From JAZDLO01 sp043801935 (GTDB lineage Bacteria; Actinomycetota; Thermoleophilia; RBG-16-64-13), in NCBI GenBank assembly GCA_043801935.1, contig JAZDLO010000216.1, positions 1 through 10,358 of the forward strand: a stretch of DNA of 10,358 bases, in the 5' to 3' direction. The notes below the pieces were generated by a model. That model was given only the letters and a program-made list of their open reading frames with translations, searched no databases and was not told where the DNA came from. Each line of letters opens with the position of its first letter. Position 1 is the stretch's first letter. A program made the position numbers and the translations under genes. Of this stretch, positions 1 to 5,411 are shown in pieces.

Positions 1-17
1 CGCCCGAGGTTCGGGCG
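1..17 (-). terminator. Hairpin just downstream of the oxidoreductase gene, possible terminator
   Basis: The first 17 bases form a perfect 7-bp inverted repeat (CGCCCGA / TCGGGCG) around a 3-base loop, 17 bases past the stop codon at 35-37 on the minus strand. The position fits an intrinsic terminator, but any U-tract would lie beyond the window edge, so this cannot be confirmed. The competing reading is that the stem lies inside the next gene. A GTG at 22-20 (minus) opens a frame that stays open to the edge (V S A R T S G), with a purine-rich AGAGGG about 8 bases upstream. In that case the operon continues to the left and the hairpin is incidental. Confidence 0.3.
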
Positions 18-34
18 CTCACCGGGGTCGCCCT

Positions 35-2113
35 CTAGGTCGCCACCAGAATCGGCCGATGACACCTCAGGCAGCGATCGGCCTCGGCAGTCACCTGCTC
101 CAGCGAGTAGCCCAGTTCCACGGGATCGAAGCTATGCGCGCGCACGTCCACGGGCAACACCGGCATCTTCTGGCGCTTGCCGTAATCCACGCAGTCGGCC
201 AGCGGTTCGGCGCTGTGCTGAGCGCCTAGGTAGACGGCCAGGCGCTTGGTCTTGTCCTCAATATCCTCGACCACCGGCTCGCCCCGAAGGTACGTGTCGA
301 TATACTTGGCCGCTACTTTCCCCGCATTGATTGCCTCGATCACCGTTCCCCCGCCGCTCACAGCATCGCCGCCCACAAAGACCCCCGGCTTGCTTGTCAT
401 GAGGGTATAGGGATCGGCTTCCATGTAGCCCCAGCGGTTGAGCTTGATCGCTTCATCCCCTTTGAAGGGTTCAAAATCTGGCTGTTGTCCCACCGCGGCG
501 ATGATGCTATCGGCCTCGAGTTCGAACGGAGCCATGTCGGTCGGGACGGGCTTCCGCCTGCCACTCTCGTCGGGTTCGCCCAGTTCCATCTGCTGGCAGA
601 CGAGCCCGTTCACCCCCTCGAGGCCTTCGCACTTGATCGGCGCGGCCAGGTAGAGGAACTCGACTCCCTCCTCCTCTGCCTCTTCGATCTCCCACACATT
701 GGCCGGCATCTCGTTGCGAGTCCGGCGATAGACCACCTGCACCTGCTTGGCGCCCAAACGGACACAGGTGCGGGCCGAATCCATAGCGGAGTTGCCGCCG
801 CCCAGCACCAGCACCCGGTCGCCGATGTCGACCTTCTCGCCCAGCGCCACCTTGCGTAGGAAGACAATGGCGTCCATGGAGCCGGGCAGGTCTTCGCCCG
901 GGATGCCCAGCGGCCGGCCCAGATGGGCGCCGACGGCTACGAAGGTGGCCTCGAAGCCCATGTTCTCCAGGTCGGTGAAGGCGATGTCGCGGCCCAAGCG
1001 GGTGTTGTAGCGGATCTCCACGCCCTCTTGTTCGATGAGCTCCGTCTCCCGGCGGATGACGTGACGGGGAAGCCGGTACTCTGGAATACCCACGTGAACC
1101 ATACCGCCCGGCACGGGCAGGTCCTCGAAGATGACCGGCTTGTAGCCCCGGCGAGCCAGATAGTAGCCGGCTGAGAGTCCGGCCGGCCCGGCGCCGATGA
1201 TGGCCACCTTCTTCCCAGCCCCGCCGTTGCCGCCCAGTCCGACGGCGCGTTGACTCATCTGAGCAGTCACCAGTTCACTCACCTCGTGCGGAGCCCCGGC
1301 GATCAACGACACCCCACCAGCGGCGGCCACGACGTCCGCCGTGGCTCCGGCCGTCGGGTCGGCAAGACATCCGGACGCGCAGCGGTCGGCGACCAAGTCC
1401 TCAGCCCTATCCGCACACCAGCGCTTGATGTTGTTGATGGCCACCGGAGAGCCGGTAGGCGCCAGGGTGCAGTTCGCTTCGCAGGGATGCGGACAAGTGC
1501 GGCCGATGATGGCCGGCAACGGATTGTCCCGCTTGACGATGGTGGTCGCCAGGTGCGGGTGTTCCTCCAGCGCCTGGAAGATGTAGCCCGCGCAATCGAC
1601 GGTCGAGGGGCAGGTGGAACGGCACGGGGCCGCCACCCAGCCGTGGGCGGTCTCGGGCTCGCAGGTCGCACCGTCAGCGTGCTCGGAGAAATGTGCGCCG
1701 CCCAGATCGAGCAGCGCAAGGATGGGGTCGCGGATCGTATTGGCTATCCCGCACCAGGCGGAATCGTCGATGCGCTCGGCCAGGGCCCGGAGTTGACCCA
1801 CCGCCTCCGCCCCACCCTCACCGGCGGCCAGTCTCTGGAAAAGCTCCCGCATGACGTCCACGCCGATGCGGCAAGGCCCGCACCGACCACACGATTCCTC
1901 CTGGATGAGCCGGAGGTACTGGAGGGCGAGATCGACCAGGCAGACATCGCTGTTCACAACGACACCCCGCCAGGAGACCACCGCTTTCACATCTTGCATG
2001 TCGGGCTGTTGCAGGCGAGCCACCACCTGTTCGGCCTCCGGCCCCTGATATCTAGCGGACAGAGACGCGACGGGCCCGTTGCTGGTCATTTCTGGCGCCT
2101 GGGCGATTCCCAC
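35..2113 (-). CDS. NuoF-type iron-sulfur module fused to a GltD/NfnB-like FAD-NAD(P)H oxidoreductase
   Basis: This is a predicted cytoplasmic electron-transfer flavoprotein linking NAD(P)H to iron-sulfur clusters. Numbering is from the TTG at 2116. Residues 50-145 match the C-terminal end of NuoF/HydB subunits, with an ESCGRCGPCRIG motif (C76, C79, C82) and a distant fourth ligand C122. The FMN/NAD-binding part of NuoF is absent. Residues 160-240 carry the GltD-type Fe-S domain (C165, C169, C175; CPHPCEANC with C208, C212, C216). The FAD Rossmann motif GAGPAGLSAG is at 308-317, the NAD(P) motif GGGNSAMDSA at 439-448, the second FAD motif GVFVGGDAVSGGG at 578-590, and a terminal CLRC pair at 682-685. 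Relatives of this architecture often accompany formate dehydrogenases or hydrogenases; the partner is not in the window. Residues 245-300 are an Ala/Gly-rich linker, longer than usual for GltD relatives by my recollection. AAGGAGG at 2125-2119 sits 5 bases from a GTG at 2113 but only 2 from the TTG, so GTG is the preferred start. Confidence 0.9.
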   Translation of the reverse strand: MGIAQAPEMTSNGPVASLSARYQGPEAEQVVARLQQPDMQDVKAVVSWRGVVVNSDVCLVDLALQYLRLIQEESCGRCGPCRIGVDVMRELFQRLAAGEGGAEAVGQLRALAERIDDSAWCGIANTIRDPILALLDLGGAHFSEHADGATCEPETAHGWVAAPCRSTCPSTVDCAGYIFQALEEHPHLATTIVKRDNPLPAIIGRTCPHPCEANCTLAPTGSPVAINNIKRWCADRAEDLVADRCASGCLADPTAGATADVVAAAGGVSLIAGAPHEVSELVTAQMSQRAVGLGGNGGAGKKVAIIGAGPAGLSAGYYLARRGYKPVIFEDLPVPGGMVHVGIPEYRLPRHVIRRETELIEQEGVEIRYNTRLGRDIAFTDLENMGFEATFVAVGAHLGRPLGIPGEDLPGSMDAIVFLRKVALGEKVDIGDRVLVLGGGNSAMDSARTCVRLGAKQVQVVYRRTRNEMPANVWEIEEAEEEGVEFLYLAAPIKCEGLEGVNGLVCQQMELGEPDESGRRKPVPTDMAPFELEADSIIAAVGQQPDFEPFKGDEAIKLNRWGYMEADPYTLMTSKPGVFVGGDAVSGGGTVIEAINAGKVAAKYIDTYLRGEPVVEDIEDKTKRLAVYLGAQHSAEPLADCVDYGKRQKMPVLPVDVRAHSFDPVELGYSLEQVTAEADRCLRCHRPILVAT

Positions 2114-2118
2114 CAAAG

Positions 2119-2125
2119 CCTCCTT
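2119..2125 (-). promoter_or_regulatory. Shine-Dalgarno deciding the oxidoreductase start
   Basis: AAGGAGG on the minus strand is a near-perfect ribosome binding site. The adjoining start candidates are TTG (2116-2114) and GTG (2113-2111) in the same frame. Spacing of 5 bases favours GTG over TTG (2 bases). The next in-frame ATG, at 2089, is too far from this site. Confidence 0.7.
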
Positions 2126-2185
2126 GACACTGTGTTCCTATCCGGCCCCGCGACGTGGGGCGAAGACGACCTCACGGGAACCCCG

Positions 2186-2215
2186 ATGATATCGCATCAC
2201 CCGGCCGGAGGTCCA
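2186..2215 (-). promoter_or_regulatory. Candidate sigma70-type promoter for the oxidoreductase gene
   Basis: On the minus strand TGGACC (2215-2210) and TATCAT (2191-2186) are separated by 18 bp. The -10 element matches 5 of 6 consensus positions and the -35 element 4 of 6. The predicted start point near 2179 gives a leader of about 65 bases. The -35 element is part of the first unit of the 14-bp tandem repeat, so the repeat may affect promoter strength or regulator binding. This is motif matching by eye. Confidence 0.35.
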
Positions 2216-2272
2216 CGGCCGGAGGCCCCTGGCCGGAGGTCCACCGCCGGATGTCCACGGACGGTGGCCATC
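2203..2272. repeat. 14-bp tandem repeat array in the divergent spacer
   Basis: Four head-to-tail 14-bp units are seen at 2203-2216 (GGCCGGAGGTCCAC), 2217-2230 (GGCCGGAGGCCCCT), 2231-2244 (identical to unit 1) and 2245-2258 (CGCCGGATGTCCAC). A decayed fifth unit follows at 2259-2272. The unit length is not a multiple of three and the array lies outside any convincing gene. It sits between the two divergent start codons and overlaps the candidate minus-strand -35 box. Confidence 0.8.
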
Positions 2273-2277
2273 GGCGC

Positions 2278-2283
2278 TACAAT
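2278..2283 (+). promoter_or_regulatory. Possible -10 box for the HIT gene
   Basis: TACAAT matches 5 of 6 positions of the sigma70 -10 consensus and lies 26 bases before the HIT start codon, with the ribosome binding site in between. No good -35 element is visible at 16-18 bp upstream, where the repeat array ends, so transcription may depend on an activator or another sigma factor. Confidence 0.3.
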
Positions 2284-2309
2284 CAAGCCACCCTAGGAAG
2301 GGAGAAGGC

Positions 2310-2846
2310 ATGGAGCGGCTATGGGCCCCGTGGCGGCTGCAGTACATCACCCAGGACAAGCCGGGGGGGTGCATCTTCTGCGAGAAACCCCTGGCCGGCG
2401 ACGACCGTGCCGCCTACATCGTCCGGCGAGGTACCCATGCCTACGTCATGCTGAACGCCTTCCCCTACAACAACGGTCACATCATGGTGGCGCCCTACGC
2501 CCACCTGGCCGACCTGGAGGAGCTACCGCCCCAGACGCTCCACGAGATGATGGATCTGGCTCAGCTGTCCACGCGGGCCCTCAAGCTGGTCCTCAGTCCC
2601 GACGGCCTCAACGCCGGCCTCAACCTGGGCGCAGCGGCCGGAGCGGGCATCAAGGACCACCTGCACTTACACCTGGTACCCCGGTGGCAGGGCGACACGA
2701 ACTTCATGCCGGTGATCGGCGACGTACGCGTGATCCCCCAGTCGCTGGACCAGAGCTACCAGCTGCTCACTGACGCGTTTGACGAGCTCGACCGGGGGGA
2801 ACGCGGCGAGCAGGTACCTGGCGCACCCCCGGGCGGTGGGCGATGA
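2310..2846 (+). CDS. HIT-family nucleotide hydrolase/transferase
   Basis: This is a 178-residue protein of the histidine-triad superfamily, in the branch related to Ap4A phosphorylase/hydrolase. Members cleave or transfer nucleotidyl groups from dinucleoside polyphosphates or aminoacyl/sulfo-AMP in the cytoplasm. The opening RLWAPWR motif is typical of the Gram-positive and actinobacterial branch. A CIFC pair (C21, C24) is the expected zinc-binding pair. The active site lies in a GAGIKDHLHLHLVPRW stretch with H117, H119 and H121 forming the histidine triad. N102 and N105 sit in the conserved N-x-G-x-N-x-G segment before it. The tail after residue 160 is low-complexity and Gly/Pro-rich. The ATG at 2310 is preceded by GGAAGGGAG (2296-2304). 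The natural substrate cannot be inferred. The gene diverges from the oxidoreductase and converges on the TetR gene. Confidence 0.93.
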   Translation: MERLWAPWRLQYITQDKPGGCIFCEKPLAGDDRAAYIVRRGTHAYVMLNAFPYNNGHIMVAPYAHLADLEELPPQTLHEMMDLAQLSTRALKLVLSPDGLNAGLNLGAAAGAGIKDHLHLHLVPRWQGDTNFMPVIGDVRVIPQSLDQSYQLLTDAFDELDRGERGEQVPGAPPGGGR

Positions 2847-2938
2847 AGCCGGTCGCCGACAAGAGTCTCCGACACTACGGCAGGCAGTATCACGCGCTGT
2901 TCGATCGCCTTGAGAAGGTCCACAGGAAGGCGGGCTGA
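2843..2938 (+). CDS. Possible 31-residue protein translationally coupled to the HIT gene
   Basis: The ATG at 2843 overlaps the HIT stop codon as ATGA and opens a 31-codon frame ending at TGA 2936-2938, 25 bases before the end of the convergent TetR gene. The product is basic and amphipathic-looking, beginning MKPVADKSLRHYGRQYHAL and ending KVHRKAG. It has no signal peptide or membrane segment and I recognise no family. Support is limited to the ATGA coupling and its fit to the gap. It could be a chance frame or the remnant of a longer HIT C-terminus. GGGCGGTGGG just before the ATG is a mediocre ribosome binding site. Confidence 0.3.
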   Translation: MKPVADKSLRHYGRQYHALFDRLEKVHRKAG

Positions 2939-2963
2939 CCTCGCGGGTCTGCCACACCGCTGC

Positions 2964-3671
2964 CTACGACTCGGGAATGAGCGAAGCCGTCGTCCCAGGC
3001 CGATCACCCATCGTGAGTGGTCGAGTCCCCGGGCCGGCCACACCGTCAGCCGTTCCCAGGCACGCCGTACAACAACCGAAACACCGCAGGACCACGTCGA
3101 TCATCTTCCGCGAGCGACCCTCCAGGACGAACCCCGGCAGCCCGATCAAGGTAGACAGGTCCTCAGTCCAGAACACCGACAGGAGCGTCCAGGCCACCTG
3201 CTGGGAGTCGACGGCGGCGGGGATGGTCCCTGCTGCTTTCCCTTCTTCGACGACCCCGGCCAGAGCATCAAGAACGCGCTGCTGTCTTTCGGCCACCGCA
3301 TCGTGGAGGCCGAGCGCGGTCGGAGCGCTGATGAACTCGAACAGTGGGCTGATGTAATGGTCGTTCTTGGACGAGACCACCGACCGCGTGTGGATCGCCC
3401 CGAGCTCTCGCAGACGCTCGATGGGATCCTCCTGCCGGCACGACGCCATCATCTGGAAGAAGTGGTCGTACACCGTGTCAAGAGCCGCGACGAGGATCCC
3501 CGTCTTGCTCCCGAACAGGCGGTAGAGCGTCCCTTCCGACATGTCCACGGCTGCCGCTATCCTGGCCGTCGTGGCCCCCTGGATCCCACCGTCCGCTACG
3601 AGGCGTAACGTCGCCTCCACGATCCTCTTCCGCCGCTCGCCGGCCGGTATCCGTTTACTGGTCCGCGCCAT
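2964..3671 (-). CDS. TetR/AcrR-family transcriptional regulator
   Basis: This is a 235-residue predicted dimeric repressor. The N-terminal domain (about residues 10-57) has the TetR helix-turn-helix with TTARIAAAVDMSEGTLYRLF at 34-53, recognition helix near SEGTLYRLFGSK. Residues 60-195 form the variable helical ligand-binding and dimerisation domain. The C-terminus is odd. After a C-x2-CC-x2-C cluster (C197, C200, C201, C204), residues 205-235 form a Gly/Thr/Pro-rich and probably disordered tail. The ATG is preceded by GGAGGG at about 6 bases. It is the last gene of the minus-strand importer cluster, 93 bp after the unassigned gene, so it probably senses the imported compound or a derivative and represses the operon. 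Ligand and operator are unknown; palindromes at 3749-3761, 9490-9502 and 9782-9795 are candidates. Confidence 0.92.
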   Translation of the reverse strand: MARTSKRIPAGERRKRIVEATLRLVADGGIQGATTARIAAAVDMSEGTLYRLFGSKTGILVAALDTVYDHFFQMMASCRQEDPIERLRELGAIHTRSVVSSKNDHYISPLFEFISAPTALGLHDAVAERQQRVLDALAGVVEEGKAAGTIPAAVDSQQVAWTLLSVFWTEDLSTLIGLPGFVLEGRSRKMIDVVLRCFGCCTACLGTADGVAGPGTRPLTMGDRPGTTASLIPES

Positions 3672-3748
3672 AACGACCCTCCTCGGCTGCTCGGCCAGGC
3701 ACCCTCTGTGGGAAACCGCTCCCGCGCTCAGTCGCCCCGGCTCCGAGA

Positions 3749-3761
3749 CTGTCGGCGACAG
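3749..3761. promoter_or_regulatory. 13-bp palindrome before the TetR gene, candidate operator
   Basis: CTGTCGGCGACAG is a perfect inverted repeat with 6-bp arms and one central base. It lies in the 93-bp gap before the TetR gene, close to the end of the preceding gene. It shares the half-site CTGTC/GACAG with the palindrome in the importer leader (9490-9502), but spacing between half-sites is 3 rather than 1 base. It may be an autoregulatory operator or a short RNA hairpin. No U-tract follows on the minus strand, so a terminator is unlikely. Confidence 0.35.
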
Positions 3762-3764
3762 CCT

Positions 3765-4577
3765 TCAGCAGGAGAACTGATGCCGCGGCACCGCGATAGC
3801 CGGCTCTCCCTTTACGTCGGCCACTATGTCCCAAGCTTTGGTGATGTTCTCTTCGTAGCCTTCCAGCAGCAAGACCACAGCCCCTTCACTCCCGCCTATG
3901 CCTCCACTGGATACGTGCCGCGCTCTAACGCCCGCCAGGACGCCCAGCGCCTGGACCTCGGTAACAACGAGGCCGCATGTCACCGGGTACAACCAAACGG
4001 GAACCCCCATGCTGCGCGACAGGGTGAGTTGGCCCCATCCGGCAGCGGCGTCGGTCACCGAAGCCACCAGCTTCTCCAGACCCACGGGCATGATGATCGG
4101 AAGTCCCCGTACGGCCAGAAGACTGATGAGCGCGCCAACAGTACCCGATTGGTTGTTGCTCGAAAGAACACCAGCATTCCCCTGCGGGTCCACGGCATTC
4201 GCCCCTTTGACGACCGCGTCACCCTTCTCGAAAGTGTCCAGGAAGCTCCAGGCGTCTTGCTCGACCCTCTCGCCTTTCACGAAGAAGCGGGCGGCCTCCC
4301 GATCGTCTTTCGCGCTCGTGGTCAGCATACCGTCCGCGATCATGCCGATGCAGTAGCAGTAGGGGGCCATCTTCTCCCCGGTCAACTCCTCCAGGACAAA
4401 GGCGCTGGTCGAGCAGGTCGAAACGGAGAGTCTGCCGTTGGCGAAGGCATTCTGGATCTCGGGGAGACCGGCCACGGTCCTTGCCAATAATCGCTTGGAC
4501 TCGGCTGGGTTCAGGACCACGGTGGCCTGTTGGACCCTGGACTTATCGCTCAGATCGAGTTCGACCGGATAGAACAT
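3765..4577 (-). CDS. Protein of unknown function in the importer operon
   Basis: I do not recognise this 270-residue protein. It looks soluble, with no signal peptide and no convincing membrane helix. Notable segments are STCSTSAFVLEELTGEKM (53-70, with C55), a Cys-bearing APYCYCIG (71-78), KGANAVDPQGN (124-134) followed by NNQSGTVGALISLLAVRGLP (141-160), MPVGLEKLV (163-171), and a Gly-rich SSGGIGGSEGAVVLLLEG (223-240). The GANAVD-x-x-GN loop followed by a Gly-Thr segment loosely recalls nucleotide/sugar-phosphate-binding loops of the isomerase/CoA-transferase/eIF2B (ISOCOT) fold. That is only an impression. It lies 72 bp after livF and 93 bp before the TetR gene on the same strand, so a role in processing or sensing the imported compound is plausible. 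The start ATG has a moderate GGTGGT site 6 bases upstream. Organised Gly/Asn motifs and a clear start make it a real gene. Confidence 0.85.
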   Translation of the reverse strand: MFYPVELDLSDKSRVQQATVVLNPAESKRLLARTVAGLPEIQNAFANGRLSVSTCSTSAFVLEELTGEKMAPYCYCIGMIADGMLTTSAKDDREAARFFVKGERVEQDAWSFLDTFEKGDAVVKGANAVDPQGNAGVLSSNNQSGTVGALISLLAVRGLPIIMPVGLEKLVASVTDAAAGWGQLTLSRSMGVPVWLYPVTCGLVVTEVQALGVLAGVRARHVSSGGIGGSEGAVVLLLEGYEENITKAWDIVADVKGEPAIAVPRHQFSC

Positions 4578-4649
4578 GCTCTACCACCACCTTGTTTTAT
4601 CTGTGGACAGGAGTGTTGTCGATGACCAAGGATACCGCGCCGCCCTCTG

Positions 4650-5408
4650 TCAGGTGCTGCATGTCGGTCCATCCTCGTCGGTAGACTCCGGCTCCGGGAT
4701 GGCGCCGCCGAAGAACAGGGTCGTCAATTCCGGATTCGCCAGTAATTCCTTGGCCGGTGCCTGCATCAGCACTCGCCCCCCTTCCATGACGATGCCCTCG
4801 GTGGAGACGTTGAAGCCGAAGCGCACGTTCTGTTCCACAAGAACGATCGTCTTGCCGGCCGCGTGCATCGTTTCAATAGCCTCGCGGACTTGGGCGAGCA
4901 CCTTGGGGTCGAGCCCCACTGAAGGCTCGTCGAGGAGCACCAACTTGGGGTCGAGCATCAGGGCGCGGGCGAATTCGACCATGCGCCGCTGACCGCCGGA
5001 GAGGTTGCCGGCCTTGTCCCGGGCCCGTTCGCGCACGACCGGGTAGAGAGCCGCCACTTCTTCGTAGCGACTCTTGACCAGCGCCCGCTGCCGTCTGATC
5101 AGATACGCGCCCATCATCACGTTCTCGCGCACGGTCAGCGCCGGGAACAGGCCGTTGGACTGCGGGACCTGGGCCACGCCCGCTTGGATGATCTGGGCCG
5201 AGGTCAAGCCGTGGATGGGCGTGCCATCGACGAATATGGACCCGCCCATGATCTCGAGCAGACCGCTGACCGCTCGGAACACCGTCGATTTTCCGGCGCC
5301 GTTCGGACCCACGATACAGGCGATCGAACCGCGTTCGACCTTGAGATCCACGCCTCGGAGCACCGCTCCGCCGCCGTAGCCCGCCGTCAGGTTCTTGAGC
5401 TCGAGCAT
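4650..5408 (-). CDS. livF: ABC importer ATPase, LivF type
   Basis: This 252-residue nucleotide-binding subunit powers branched-chain-amino-acid-type (HAAT) uptake at the inner face of the membrane. Walker A is GPNGAGKS (34-41), the Q-loop glutamine is near 83 (VPQSNGLFP), the signature is LSGGQ (136-140), and Walker B is LVLLDEP (156-162) with catalytic E161. The switch position reads VEQN (191-194) with Gln in place of His, as is normal for LivF. An acidic tail of about 15 residues ends the protein. The ATG at 5408 lies 3 bases after the stop of the LivM-LivG gene, indicating translational coupling. AAGGG lies about 10 bases upstream, inside the end of that gene. LivF and the LivG domain would form the heterodimeric ATPase. 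The substrate class is not determined by this subunit. Confidence 0.93.
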   Translation of the reverse strand: MLELKNLTAGYGGGAVLRGVDLKVERGSIACIVGPNGAGKSTVFRAVSGLLEIMGGSIFVDGTPIHGLTSAQIIQAGVAQVPQSNGLFPALTVRENVMMGAYLIRRQRALVKSRYEEVAALYPVVRERARDKAGNLSGGQRRMVEFARALMLDPKLVLLDEPSVGLDPKVLAQVREAIETMHAAGKTIVLVEQNVRFGFNVSTEGIVMEGGRVLMQAPAKELLANPELTTLFFGGAIPEPESTDEDGPTCST

Positions 5409-5411
5409 GGC

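Noticed and set aside
1250..2296. A 348-codon open frame on the plus strand opposite the oxidoreductase
   Set aside because: It is antisense to a gene with clear cofactor motifs, is rich in Arg/Gly/His, matches no family I know and is explained by high GC.
2939..2963. A bidirectional terminator between the convergent HIT/small-frame and TetR genes
   Set aside because: No inverted repeat with a T-tract is visible in this short gap.
4594..4622. A possible internal promoter (TCGACA, 17 bp, TAAAAC) before the unassigned gene
   Set aside because: The predicted start point near 4587 would leave almost no leader and would cut into the ribosome binding site.
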